Of a stretch of DNA of 64,000 nucleotides, positions 52,915 through 61,724 are shown piece by piece. The first letter of the stretch is position 1, and each line of letters starts with the position of its first letter. The DNA lies in assembly GCF_947487605.1 (NCBI RefSeq), contig NZ_CANKXK010000013.1, positions 18,429 to 82,428 on the forward strand. Direction: 5' to 3'. Below the pieces are notes generated by a model. It searched no databases and was not told the origin of the DNA. It saw only the letters and a program-made list of their open reading frames with translations. Source of the stretch: an uncultured Algibacter sp. (GTDB lineage Bacteria; Bacteroidota; Bacteroidia; Flavobacteriales; Flavobacteriaceae). Made by a program: the position numbers and the translations under genes.

Positions 52915-54000
52915 TTAATTAAGCATTTCTGGAGTCGCAACTGTTCTAAAACCTAAATGCTCTTGCGCAGAATCGATATCGCTAGCCATTCTTGATGATA
53001 CTCTATAGCTTGCACAATAAGAATCGCTACAAAGGAAGGAACCGCCTTTTATTACTTTTTCTTTTATATATGAATTGTTTGGGTTGTATGCCGTTGTTGC
53101 TCCAGTAGGATTGTTAATAGTCGTGTTTTGTAATTTAAGTTCATTGTAATAATTGGTGTTGTACCAATCGTTAGTCCATTCCCAAACGTTGCCAGCAATA
53201 TCGTAAAGTCCAAAGCTGTTTGCTGGGTAAGATTTAACAGGAGCTAGTCTTTCAAAACCATCTTCTAAAGTATTGCTTACTGGAAATTCACCTTCCCAAC
53301 TATTCACCATTTTTGAAAGTTTCGATTTGTCATCTCCCCAAAAATAAATAGTATTGTTTTTTCCTGCCCTTGCAGCATATTCCCACTCAGCTTCTGTAGG
53401 TAATCGTCTTCCAGCCCATTCGCAGTATGCCAAAGCATCTTTGTATGAGATATGAACTACTGGGTAGTTGTCTTTACCATCAATATTGCTGTCTTTTCCA
53501 TTAGGATGTCTCCAATTAGCACCAATTACCCAATCCCACCATTGTGAAAAGTCGTATAAGTTTGGGACAGAGGCTTTAGTTTTTTTAAATAGTAATGACC
53601 CTGGTTTAAGAATGGTATCATGAGGTTTAGGTGTTCCAGGAGGTAACTGCCTTTTTATTTCTTCCCAATTAATCTCTCTTTCTGCTATGGTTATATACCC
53701 CGTTTCTTCTACAAATTTTGAGAATTGCGCATTAGTAACTTCGGTTATGTCCATAAAAAAACCATCAACCGAAACAGGATGCTGAGGTTTTTCGTGCAAC
53801 ATAGCCATTTTATCTTGAGGAACAGCCCCTTGATTAAAAACGCCTCCAGGAATCCAGACCATGCCCTCTGGGATATTATCAGGTATCTTGTTCGATTTTT
53901 GGGTTACTTCTTCTTTAGAGTTAGTAGTTGATTTGTTCTTGCAGCTAAAGATTGAAATTGTAAAAATTAATGCAAATAGATATGGGGTTTTTATAGACAT
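52915..54000 (-). CDS. SUMF1/formylglycine-generating enzyme family lipoprotein
   Basis: A 361-residue protein with a lipoprotein signal (TISIFSCKNK). The domain starts at PEGMVWIPGGVFNQGA and includes PVSVDGFFMDITEVTNAQFSKFV, YCEWAGRRLPTEAEWEYAAR and GNVWEWTNDWY. Near the C-terminus, GGSFLCSDSYCASYR carries Cys324 and Cys329, the spacing of the two copper-binding catalytic Cys of formylglycine-generating enzymes, followed by LGFRTVA. Most bacterial SUMF1-like proteins lack these Cys, so this one may truly oxidise sulfatase Cys to formylglycine. No sulfatase lies in the window. It shares a transcript with the esterase upstream (3-base gap). Confidence 0.9.
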   Translation of the reverse strand: MSIKTPYLFALIFTISIFSCKNKSTTNSKEEVTQKSNKIPDNIPEGMVWIPGGVFNQGAVPQDKMAMLHEKPQHPVSVDGFFMDITEVTNAQFSKFVEETGYITIAEREINWEEIKRQLPPGTPKPHDTILKPGSLLFKKTKASVPNLYDFSQWWDWVIGANWRHPNGKDSNIDGKDNYPVVHISYKDALAYCEWAGRRLPTEAEWEYAARAGKNNTIYFWGDDKSKLSKMVNSWEGEFPVSNTLEDGFERLAPVKSYPANSFGLYDIAGNVWEWTNDWYNTNYYNELKLQNTTINNPTGATTAYNPNNSYIKEKVIKGGSFLCSDSYCASYRVSSRMASDIDSAQEHLGFRTVATPEMLN

Positions 54001-54003
54001 TAA

Positions 54004-54870
54004 TTAAAGATATGTATTGGTAAAGGTTTTTATTTTACTCCAAGTGTCTAATAATAATGGAACTTCATCTATACTTGTACCCCAACCATGGCCAGCTTCA
54101 GCGTAAAGCGTGAATTCATTTGTCACACCAAGGGTGTTTAGCTTATCTCTTAGTCCTGTTCCTTGTGTTGTAGGTATTAAAGGGTCTTGTCCTCCATAAA
54201 AAAGAATAGTAGGAGGTGAAGAAGCTGTGGCTTGGTGTAATGGGCTAACCTCTTCGAGAAACTCTATTGTTGGGTCAACACCAAAGCTATCTAATAATAG
54301 TTGTAATCCTGGATTCGTATTATCTAAGTATGCTTGATCTGTGAAGTTGGTTGGCCCAACAATACTACAAACCATATTTGCATTATTACCAGTATCGAAT
54401 GCATAGCTCCAAAGTAAAGAGAGGTGGCCGCCAGCACTTGCGCCTAAAAAGCCATATTCTTCAGAAATAACATATTCTTCTTTTTTGGATTTTAACTGAT
54501 TTATAATTGTGGTAATATCATCAATTTGCATTGGATAGGGTGGATTATTTTCATCTGATAAACGATAATTGATATTTACCAAAGCTATATTTGGGAAGTC
54601 ATTTAGATATAAATCGACTAAATAATTCATGCTACTTTTATCTCCTGAACTCCAACCACCACCATGTACTAATATCATGACTTTGGTGGTCGTGGTTCTG
54701 TTTTCTGGCAAGTAAATGTCATAGGTTTGGTTACTATCTGCTCCATAAGAAACATTGGTTATTTTTTGAAACTCTAAGCTTTCTTGAGGAGTATTATTGT
54801 TGTCGTTTGAACAACTTATGAGATGGCATACGAAACCAAAAAGTAAGATTGATTTTGCTAAATATTTCAT
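54004..54870 (-). CDS. Alpha/beta-hydrolase lipoprotein (esterase/lipase, HGGG type)
   Basis: A 288-residue protein with a lipobox (FVCHLISCSN). The fold has the oxyanion motif ILVHGGGWSSGD, nucleophile Ser in GFLGASAGGHLSLLW, acid Asp in FYGGQDPLIPT and His in YAEAGHGWG. It resembles acetyl-esterase and hormone-sensitive-lipase types and would act outside the cytoplasm. It is directly upstream of the FGE-like gene, suggesting joint work on sulfated or acylated glycans (inference). Confidence 0.88.
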   Translation of the reverse strand: MKYLAKSILLFGFVCHLISCSNDNNNTPQESLEFQKITNVSYGADSNQTYDIYLPENRTTTTKVMILVHGGGWSSGDKSSMNYLVDLYLNDFPNIALVNINYRLSDENNPPYPMQIDDITTIINQLKSKKEEYVISEEYGFLGASAGGHLSLLWSYAFDTGNNANMVCSIVGPTNFTDQAYLDNTNPGLQLLLDSFGVDPTIEFLEEVSPLHQATASSPPTILFYGGQDPLIPTTQGTGLRDKLNTLGVTNEFTLYAEAGHGWGTSIDEVPLLLDTWSKIKTFTNTYL

Positions 54871-55000
54871 GTTAATTTTTCTTTTTAAACAGCAATTTGA
54901 ATGTTATATTGTTGAAGGTCTAAGTATTTCAACTATAATACTTATAGTATTTAAAGATATTTAATTTTTTTTATTTATAAATAAAATAATTTCGTATAAA

Positions 55001-55030
55001 GAAAAGCCCTATAATTTTATAAGGCTTTTC
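55001..55030 (-). terminator. Terminator of the sodium/sugar symporter gene
   Basis: GAAAAGCCCTATAA (55001-55014) and TTATAAGGCTTTTC (55017-55030) pair with one mismatch, just beyond the symporter stop codon. A T-rich run follows on the minus strand. Confidence 0.75.
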
Positions 55031-55050
55031 AAATATTGTACTAATTTATT

Positions 55051-56700
55051 TTACCAGAATAAGGCGTATAGAACGGTTAGAATTATCATTACAGCAAAAG
55101 ATCCTATGTTAAATAAAGGTGAGGTTTTAAAAAGCTGTTTAGTAATTGGAATCCCTTTTTCATCATCTGCTCCTTTGTGTTGTAAATAACTAAGTATGCC
55201 TATAACCAACATAGTTAAAAGTAAAGTGTATCCCATTTGATCCATAAACGGTACATCTACAAAGAAAGAAGATGTAGACCATCCTTTAGGTGCTACTTTA
55301 AAATACATTGCTATAGGGATAGAGACTAATGCTCCAATAATAGCTGCTTTATTTGTGGTTTTCTTCCAGAATAATCCTAATAAAAATACTGCTAATATAC
55401 CTGGGCTAACTACGCCTGTATACTCTTGAATAAACTGGAATGCTTGATCTAGATTTCCTAAAAGCGGAGCTATCATACAAGCAATTAATAATGCAACAAA
55501 GGCAGATATTCTTCCTGTACTAACAGTAGCTTTATCACTAGCTGTTTTATTAATATATTGTTTGTAAATATCCATAGTAAATATGGTAGATGTAGAATTT
55601 AACATAGATGCTAAAGATGATACAATAGCTGCTGCTAATGCTGCAAAAGCTAAACCTTTAAGTCCCGTTGGTAAAAACTGTAATAACCAAGGGTAAGCTT
55701 TATCTGCTTGCTCTAAAGATGGCATATTTTCTTGAGCCATTGCTCCTAATCTTGCCATTATCTCAGGATCATTAATTATAACGTAAGCCGCAATTCCAGG
55801 AATAACAACAATCAAAGGAATTATTAATTTTAAGAAAGCTGCAAATAAAATACCTTTTTGGGCTTCTTTTAATGATTTAGCGGCTAAAGTTCTTTGAATA
55901 ATGTATTGATTGAAACCCCAGTAATAAAGGTTTGCAACCCACATACCTCCTACTAAAACAGCAAGTCCAGGTAAGTTGCTATATTCTGGGTTTGATTTAT
56001 CTAATATCATTTCAAAGCGTTCAGGAACAGCATCATAAACTTTGCCTAATCCTGCTATAAATCCTTCTCCATTTGAAACCGTATTTAAAGCTAAATATGT
56101 AGTAACTAATCCGCCTAAAACTAAAAATATAACTTGTATAACATCTGTCCAAGCTACAGCAGATAAGCCGCCGTATAGGGAATACGCAGCTGCAAATAAT
56201 GCTAGACCAATTACTCCGTTAATTAATGGTATTCCAATAATTGTTTCTAAAGCTAAAGAGCCTAAATATAGTACTGTAGTAAGATTTACAAAAACATATA
56301 AAGCAATCCAAAATACTGCTAAAATTGTTTTTAGGTTAGTAGAAAATCGTTTTTCAACAAACTCAGGAATAGTATAAAGACCTTTTTCTATAAAAATGGG
56401 TAAGAAATATTTACCAACTATAATTAAAGTAATAGCTGCCATCCATTCATAAGAAGCTATAGCTAATCCAGAAGCAAACCCAGAACCAGACATACCTATA
56501 AATTGTTCTGCCGAAATATTTGCTGCTATTAAAGAAGCTCCTACAGCCCACCATGGTAATGATTTGCTAGCCAAGAAATAATCTTCGGCATTTTTTTGAT
56601 GTCCTTCCTTATCTCGTGAAACCCATAATCCTACACCTAAAATTAAAATAGCATAAGCAATAAAGACTATATAGTCCCAAATTTCAAATCCTGCTGTCAT
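55051..56700 (-). CDS. Sodium:solute symporter (SSS family, vSGLT-like sugar transporter)
   Basis: A 549-residue carrier with about 14 membrane helices. AEDYFLASKSLPWWAVGASLIAANIS, EQFIGMSGSGFASGLAIASYEW and LAAAIVSSLASMLNSTSTIFTMDIY are the signatures of SGLT-type Na+/sugar symporters, including the Na2-site Ser residues. The gene is divergent from gntR-galM-galK-galT, so galactose is the likely substrate. It would use the sodium gradient produced by Na+-NQR. Confidence 0.92.
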   Translation of the reverse strand: MTAGFEIWDYIVFIAYAILILGVGLWVSRDKEGHQKNAEDYFLASKSLPWWAVGASLIAANISAEQFIGMSGSGFASGLAIASYEWMAAITLIIVGKYFLPIFIEKGLYTIPEFVEKRFSTNLKTILAVFWIALYVFVNLTTVLYLGSLALETIIGIPLINGVIGLALFAAAYSLYGGLSAVAWTDVIQVIFLVLGGLVTTYLALNTVSNGEGFIAGLGKVYDAVPERFEMILDKSNPEYSNLPGLAVLVGGMWVANLYYWGFNQYIIQRTLAAKSLKEAQKGILFAAFLKLIIPLIVVIPGIAAYVIINDPEIMARLGAMAQENMPSLEQADKAYPWLLQFLPTGLKGLAFAALAAAIVSSLASMLNSTSTIFTMDIYKQYINKTASDKATVSTGRISAFVALLIACMIAPLLGNLDQAFQFIQEYTGVVSPGILAVFLLGLFWKKTTNKAAIIGALVSIPIAMYFKVAPKGWSTSSFFVDVPFMDQMGYTLLLTMLVIGILSYLQHKGADDEKGIPITKQLFKTSPLFNIGSFAVMIILTVLYALFW

Positions 56701-56734
56701 AATAAAATATTTAGTTTGGTTAGTGTTAAGAAGT

Positions 56735-56742
56735 CAAATATA
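56735..56742 (-). promoter_or_regulatory. Candidate -7 promoter box of the symporter gene
   Basis: On the minus strand TATATTTG, a match to TAnnTTTG, 35 bases before the start codon. No -33 element at standard spacing was found. Confidence 0.45.
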
Positions 56743-56781
56743 GAAATTAAAATTCAAAAAATTGTGTTTTTAAAACAAAAA

Positions 56782-56811
56782 AACAAACTAGTAGGGTCTA
56801 GTTGGTTTGTT
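56782..56811. promoter_or_regulatory. Candidate operator in the galactose divergent promoter region
   Basis: An imperfect inverted repeat: AACAAACTAG (56782-56791), six bases, then CTAG (56798-56801), three bases and GTTTGTT (56805-56811). Its right side covers the TTG (56802-56804) that lies 20 bases before the gntR -7 box, so a bound repressor could block that promoter and also influence the symporter promoter. It is probably the binding site of the adjacent GntR-type regulator. Confidence 0.5.
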
Positions 56812-56824
56812 GAAAAATTATTTA

Positions 56825-56832
56825 TAGATTTG
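56825..56832 (+). promoter_or_regulatory. Candidate -7 promoter box of the gal operon
   Basis: TAGATTTG matches TAnnTTTG, with TTG at 56802-56804 exactly 20 bases upstream as a -33 element. The start codon follows 10 bases after the box, so the leader would be very short. Confidence 0.55.
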
Positions 56833-56842
56833 TTCTATATTT

Positions 56843-57835
56843 ATGATTACAATAAAAAATAAAATAAGCGTACCTAAGTATAAGCAAATAGTTAATTCTA
56901 TTGAAACGGCTATAACATCTGGTATTCTTAAAAAGGGAGATCAATTACCATCGATAAATGATGTAAAGAATAAGCACTCGCTTTCTCGAGATACTGTTTT
57001 AACTGCTTTTAATGAGTTAAAAAACAGAGGTATTATTCAATCTGTAGTTGGTAAAGGTTATTATGTTTCTAGTGAAGACATTAAAGTTGACCAAAAAATT
57101 TTTTTACTTTTTGATGAACTAAATTCATTTAAAGAAGATTTGTATAATTCGTTTTTGGAAGGCTTAGGCGAAAATGTGCAAGTTGATATTTTCTTTCATC
57201 ATTTTAACAGAAAAATTTTTGACAAGCTAATTTTTGACAATATTGGAGCTTATAATTTTTATGTTATCATGCCTGCCAATTTAAAGGAAACTAATACCAT
57301 GATTCAAAATTTACCAAATGATAAAGTATATATTTTAGATCAGATTCATGAAGATTTAATGCATTATCCTTCTGTTTATCAAAACTTTGAAGAAGATATT
57401 TTTGAAAATCTCACTAAAGCAGACATTGTTATTAAGAAATATGAAAAATTAGTTTTAGTGTTTTCAGAAGAAAGGCAACCAAGAGGTATGCTGGATGGTT
57501 TCGTTAAATATTGTAGGCAACAAAATTTTAATTTTAAAGTAATTAATTCATTAAAAAATAGAGATGTTACCTCTGGCGAGCTTTATATAATACCAGAAGA
57601 TAAAAACCTGTTAAGAATTATAAAATTGATAAAGAATAAGAGTTTGAAACTCTCTAAGGATATTGGAGTTATATCTTATAACGACACTTTGTTAAAAGAA
57701 ATAGTTGAAGGAGGTATTACAACCATCTCAACAGATTTTAATGCTATGGGAAAAAGTTTAGCAGAAATGATACTTAATAAAGAGCAAAAAAAGATTGCCA
57801 ATCCTAATAATTTAATTATCAGAAATTCAATATAA
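56843..57835 (+). CDS. GntR-family transcriptional regulator of the galactose operon
   Basis: A 330-residue regulator. Residues 1-75 form a winged helix of the GntR type (GILKKGDQLPSINDVKNKHSLSRDTVLTAFNELKNRGII, GKGYYVSSE). The rest is a LacI/periplasmic-binding-like effector domain (NFYVIMPANLKETN, GVISYNDTLLKEIVEGGITTIST). It is the first gene of the gal run, 20 bases before galM, and probably senses galactose or a derivative and controls both its own operon and the divergent symporter. Confidence 0.92.
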   Translation: MITIKNKISVPKYKQIVNSIETAITSGILKKGDQLPSINDVKNKHSLSRDTVLTAFNELKNRGIIQSVVGKGYYVSSEDIKVDQKIFLLFDELNSFKEDLYNSFLEGLGENVQVDIFFHHFNRKIFDKLIFDNIGAYNFYVIMPANLKETNTMIQNLPNDKVYILDQIHEDLMHYPSVYQNFEEDIFENLTKADIVIKKYEKLVLVFSEERQPRGMLDGFVKYCRQQNFNFKVINSLKNRDVTSGELYIIPEDKNLLRIIKLIKNKSLKLSKDIGVISYNDTLLKEIVEGGITTISTDFNAMGKSLAEMILNKEQKKIANPNNLIIRNSI

Positions 57836-57855
57836 ATTATTTAAAAATAATAGAA

Positions 57856-58740
57856 GTGTACCAAACTAAACTAAACCAAAAGTCTAACATTTTAGAAATA
57901 TCGAATTTAAATAAATCTTTAAATGCTAAAATTCACCTTAACCAAGGAGCAAGTTTACAAGAACTAACACTAGATGGAAAAGTTGTAATCGGGGTTTTAA
58001 ACCCTCTTGTATATGCAGACACTTATGCATCTGCAATCTTATTTCCTTTTGCTAATCGTATTAAAGATGGAGCTTATGCTTTTAATGGAGAGAAATTTCA
58101 GTTAGATACTAATCAGAAAAAAGAACAAAATGCCCTTCATGGTTTGGTTTATAACAAAACTTTTAAGGTTATAAGCGAAAATATTAATGAAGACAAGGTT
58201 TCGGTTGAACTTAGCTATACTGAAACTTATCCTATTAAAGGCTTTCCGTACACTTATCGGGTAAATTTAGTTTATACATTTACAAAAAAATCACTAAATT
58301 TAAATGTTTCTATTACAAATACAGATTCTAAGTCATTTCCTTTTACACTTGGTTGGCATCCTTACTTCTTAAGTGAGAATCTATATAGCAGTAGCTTGAA
58401 TTTTTCAAGTAATAAAAAAATAGTTTTAGGTGAAAGGAATATAACAACTAGTATAGAAAAAATAGAAGACAAAGGAACTCTAGACATAAAAGATAAACAG
58501 TTAGACGATTGCTGGGTTTTAAATTCAAATAAGGTGCAATTCAATACCCCTGATTATAAATTTGTACTGGATTCTAGTGAAAAAGATAATTTTTTACAAG
58601 TATATACACCACCAAAGAAAAATGTTATAGCTATAGAACCAACAACTGGTGTTTCAGATAGTTTTAATAATAAAATAGGCTTGAAAATTTTAAAACCAAA
58701 CGCGATCTACAATATTATTTGGAACTTAAATATTATATAA
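57856..58740 (+). CDS. galM: Aldose 1-epimerase (mutarotase)
   Basis: A 294-residue mutarotase with a GTG start, which interconverts alpha and beta galactose. The catalytic region shows FPFANRIKDGAY, ALHGLVYNKTF (first His), FTLGWHPYFL (second His region) and the general base Glu in AIEPTTGVSDSFN. Slightly shorter than typical GalM (about 340), closer to the YihR/short group. Second gene of the gal operon. Confidence 0.9.
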   Translation: MYQTKLNQKSNILEISNLNKSLNAKIHLNQGASLQELTLDGKVVIGVLNPLVYADTYASAILFPFANRIKDGAYAFNGEKFQLDTNQKKEQNALHGLVYNKTFKVISENINEDKVSVELSYTETYPIKGFPYTYRVNLVYTFTKKSLNLNVSITNTDSKSFPFTLGWHPYFLSENLYSSSLNFSSNKKIVLGERNITTSIEKIEDKGTLDIKDKQLDDCWVLNSNKVQFNTPDYKFVLDSSEKDNFLQVYTPPKKNVIAIEPTTGVSDSFNNKIGLKILKPNAIYNIIWNLNII

Positions 58741-58758
58741 CTAATTAACTAAACTAAG

Positions 58759-59907
58759 ATGAGCGCAACACTAATTAAGGATGTAAAAAAAACATTTATC
58801 AAAGAGTTTAAAACAGAACCCTTGCTTGTTTTTTCTCCTGGAAGAATAAATATTATCGGAGAACATACCGATTACAATGATGGTTTTGTCTTTCCTGCAG
58901 CGGTTGATAAAGGAATAGCAGCAGCAATTCAAAAAAGTGATTCTGGAAATTGTACGGCTATCGCTTTAGATTTGGATAGTACCGTAGAGTTTGAGCTAAA
59001 TAAATTAAAACCATCAGCTGAAGGAAGTTGGGAAAACTATGTATTTGGTGTTGTTGCCGAAATTCAAAACCGAAATAAAGTTGTAGGCGACTTTAATATC
59101 ATTTTCAAAGGGGATATACCTGGTGGCGCAGGTATGTCGTCATCGGCAGCATTAGAAAACAGTGTTGTATTTGGACTAAATGAATTATTTGGCCTTGGGC
59201 TTTCTAAGCACGAAATGATATTAATCTCTCAAAAGGCTGAACATAATTATGTAGGGGTAAATTGTGGTATTATGGATCAATACGCTAGTATGTTTGGTAT
59301 TAAAAACCATGCCTTGCATTTAGATTGTAGAAGTGTGGAGTCTAAACCCTATAAGATAGAGTTTCAAGATCATCAGTTGATGCTTATTAATACAAATGTT
59401 AAACATAGCTTGTCTGATAGTGCCTATAACGATAGACGTTCTGCTTGCGAAAGAGTGTCAGAATTACTAGGGGTAAAAGCACTTAGAGATGCAACGGAAA
59501 CAGATTTAGAAACCATAATAGATAAAGTTACTCCAGCTAATTACCAGAAAGCCTTATACGTAATTCAAGAAAATGCTAGAACTATTAAAGCTGCAAAAGC
59601 TTTAGAAAATGGAGATTTAAAAAAACTAGGATCATTAATATATCAATCGCATGAAGGTTTATCAAATCAATACAAAGTTAGTTGCGAAGAATTAGATTTT
59701 CTCGTTGATCAGGCTAAGAAAAACAAACATGTTTTAGGAGCTAGAATGATGGGTGGCGGTTTTGGCGGCTGCACTATTAACCTAATAGCAAAGAGCGAAG
59801 CAAAATCATTTTCCGAAATGACTTCTAAAGCTTACAAAAAGAAATTTGATAAAGATTGTTCAGTATATTTTATCGAATTATCCCAAGGAACACACCTCGT
59901 AAAATAA
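58759..59907 (+). CDS. galK: Galactokinase
   Basis: A 382-residue GHMP kinase that phosphorylates galactose with ATP. The galactokinase signature GRINIIGEHTDYNDGFVFPAA, the ATP motif GDIPGGAGMSSSAALE, catalytic Asp in NCGIMDQYASMFG, and the C-terminal GARMMGGGFGGC are all present. Full length. The gap to galM is 18 bases and to galT 16 bases. Confidence 0.97.
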   Translation: MSATLIKDVKKTFIKEFKTEPLLVFSPGRINIIGEHTDYNDGFVFPAAVDKGIAAAIQKSDSGNCTAIALDLDSTVEFELNKLKPSAEGSWENYVFGVVAEIQNRNKVVGDFNIIFKGDIPGGAGMSSSAALENSVVFGLNELFGLGLSKHEMILISQKAEHNYVGVNCGIMDQYASMFGIKNHALHLDCRSVESKPYKIEFQDHQLMLINTNVKHSLSDSAYNDRRSACERVSELLGVKALRDATETDLETIIDKVTPANYQKALYVIQENARTIKAAKALENGDLKKLGSLIYQSHEGLSNQYKVSCEELDFLVDQAKKNKHVLGARMMGGGFGGCTINLIAKSEAKSFSEMTSKAYKKKFDKDCSVYFIELSQGTHLVK

Positions 59908-59923
59908 CCAAGCACAACTAACA

Positions 59924-60946
59924 ATGAAAAATACAGACTTACAAGATTATTCGCATAAGCGTTTTAATATACTTACAGGTGAATGGATTTTAGTTTCACC
60001 ACATAGAGCAAAAAGACCATGGCAGGGACAAAATGAAGCAGTTTCGAATGAAGTTAGACCAACTTATGACGAAACATGTTATCTATGTGCAGGTAACACA
60101 AGAATTAATGGCGAAGAGAACCCTAAATATGAAGATGTTTTTGTTTTTACCAACGATTTTGCTGCGCTACAAAATGATTCACCAGTATTCTCCGTTAATG
60201 ATGGCTTATTACACGCTCAAAGCGAAACAGGTATATGTAAGGTAATTTGCTTTAGTCCAGACCATTCTAAAAGTTTGGCAGATATGACACCAAGTGAAAT
60301 TCAAAAGGTGGTTTTTGCATGGCAAAAGCAGTACAAGGAATTAGGAAACCATGACAACATAAATTATGTTCAAATATTTGAGAATAAAGGTGCAGTAATG
60401 GGTTGTAGTAATCCACATCCACATGGTCAAATTTGGAGTCAGTCCACCCTTCCTAATGAAGTAGATAAAAAGAATACCCAACAATTAGCTTATTATAAAA
60501 AGAACAAGAGAAGTTTACTTGGAGATTATTTGGATCAAGAATTAGAACAGCAAGAACGAATTATTTTTGAGAATGATGGATTTGTAGTGCTTATACCATT
60601 TTGGGCAATTTGGCCATTTGAGGCAATGATTGTGCCTAAAATGCATCAATCGAATATTTTAGATATGTCCAATAACGAGGCTTTTCAATATGCTGAAGCC
60701 ATAGCAGTTATCACAAAAGCGTATGATAAGTTATTCAACACATCTTTTCCATATTCTAGTGGTATTCATCAAGCACCAACCAATGGCGAAGCTAATTCAC
60801 ATTGGCATTGGCATATGAGTTTTTATCCACCATTATTACGAAGTGCAACTGTTAAAAAGTTTATGGTAGGCTATGAAATGTTTGGGTCGCCACAACGTGA
60901 TATAACGGCAGAAACAGCAGCGCAAAGACTTCGAGATTTAATATGA
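59924..60946 (+). CDS. galT: UDP-glucose--hexose-1-phosphate uridylyltransferase
   Basis: A 340-residue HIT-superfamily enzyme that exchanges UMP between UDP-glucose and galactose 1-phosphate. The zinc site begins CYLCAGN, and the active-site motif SNPHPHGQIW carries the nucleophilic His. ANSHWHWHMSFYPPLLRS is typical near the C-terminus. Full length and last gene of the operon. The epimerase galE needed to regenerate UDP-glucose is not in the window. Confidence 0.97.
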   Translation: MKNTDLQDYSHKRFNILTGEWILVSPHRAKRPWQGQNEAVSNEVRPTYDETCYLCAGNTRINGEENPKYEDVFVFTNDFAALQNDSPVFSVNDGLLHAQSETGICKVICFSPDHSKSLADMTPSEIQKVVFAWQKQYKELGNHDNINYVQIFENKGAVMGCSNPHPHGQIWSQSTLPNEVDKKNTQQLAYYKKNKRSLLGDYLDQELEQQERIIFENDGFVVLIPFWAIWPFEAMIVPKMHQSNILDMSNNEAFQYAEAIAVITKAYDKLFNTSFPYSSGIHQAPTNGEANSHWHWHMSFYPPLLRSATVKKFMVGYEMFGSPQRDITAETAAQRLRDLI

Positions 60947-61045
60947 TTTTGAATAATAGAGCTAAAGTCCCATGGTTATATGTTTAATAAAGGAACTTTT
61001 TTTAAATAAGTTGTTTCTACTTAATTTTTAGAAATTAGAGAAAAT

Positions 61046-61080
61046 AAAAACCCTGTAAATCATAAATTTACAGGGTTTTT
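61046..61080. terminator. Bidirectional terminator between galT and tmRNA
   Basis: AAAAACCCTGTAAAT (61046-61060) and ATTTACAGGGTTTTT (61066-61080) are perfect 15-base complements with a 5-base loop. T-runs face both ways, ending galT on the plus strand and ssrA on the minus strand. Confidence 0.93.
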
Positions 61081-61103
61081 GAAGAGTTTTGATACTCTAA
61101 AAG

Positions 61104-61495
61104 TGGAGTCGGAGAGAATCGAACTCTCGTCCAAACAAGTAACCAAAGAGCTTTCTACACGTTTATTCTTTTCTTAGTTTTTCAATTAAAAGCTGGTTAA
61201 AGACAACCTACTTATAACTTAGCTTCTTTAGTTTCAAAAGGGCATCAAAGCGCTACCCAATCTATATTGACATTTACGATGCCTCAAAATAGAACGCCGT
61301 CAATCAAGGCTTTCCAGAGACATAAAGCTTGTACACCTTGTGTACCTAGGCCAATCCTACTATAATTCAGATTATGCAGCTAAAGCGTAGTTATTCTCGC
61401 CGTTTAAAATTTGGTCTAGCCTTTAACGTGTTTCAATGCCATTACACGACGTGCTTACCGTTCAATTAATCTCGCTGTCAAAACCAGTCGACCCC
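61104..61495 (-). ncRNA. ssrA: Transfer-messenger RNA (tmRNA)
   Basis: On the minus strand the RNA starts GGGGTCGACTGG and ends with a T arm and loop (GAGAGTTCGATTCTCTC) and acceptor GACTCC plus discriminator A. The 5' GGGGTC pairs with the 3' GACTCC. The tag frame at 61372-61401 reads GENNYALAA then TAA, the typical flavobacterial tag. The following genomic bases do not encode CCA, so it must be added. tmRNA with SmpB rescues stalled ribosomes and tags the peptide for proteolysis. Confidence 0.95.
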
Positions 61496-61523
61496 GTTTT
61501 TTAATGAAATAGTAATAATAATT

Positions 61524-61625
61524 AGGGCGTTACCCAAGGGTCGGGCTCTCGGCAGTCGCTTTTTTGTGTTGCATAGGTGCAACAACACAAAAAGAGCTTC
61601 AACAATGCCTCCATCCCTAACGCGG
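61524..61625. other. Structured noncoding element upstream of the alanine dehydrogenase-family gene
   Basis: A G/C-rich island in AT-rich surroundings. GCGTTA (61527-61532) can pair with TAACGC (61618-61623), enclosing ACCC/GGGT and CCGAGAG-type short stems. A strong inner hairpin TTTTTGTGTTGCA (61561-61573) pairs with TGCAAC and ACAAAAA (61578-61593) around a 3-base bulge. Similar GGGCGTTACCC/TCGGGCT blocks recur in Bacteroidota as far as I recall, without a function I can name. It may also overlap the tmRNA promoter region. Confidence 0.45.
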
Positions 61626-61724
61626 GCAGCAAAGGTATCAAAAAACTTTGTTTACCACTTCAAATCTATTACATTTAGTCAAAATTTATACCAAATTATA
61701 TTCGTGTCAGTAAAAAATAACCTT

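Noticed and set aside
54004..54870. Exported alpha/beta-hydrolase as the missing kynurenine formamidase
   Set aside because: It has a lipoprotein signal and lies in a different transcript with an FGE-like gene; a cytosolic arylformamidase would be expected.
61566..61724. In-frame extension of the dehydrogenase gene upstream of 61725
   Set aside because: The extra 53 residues are encoded by the structured noncoding element and do not look like protein of this family, which begins MKFAIIKERK.
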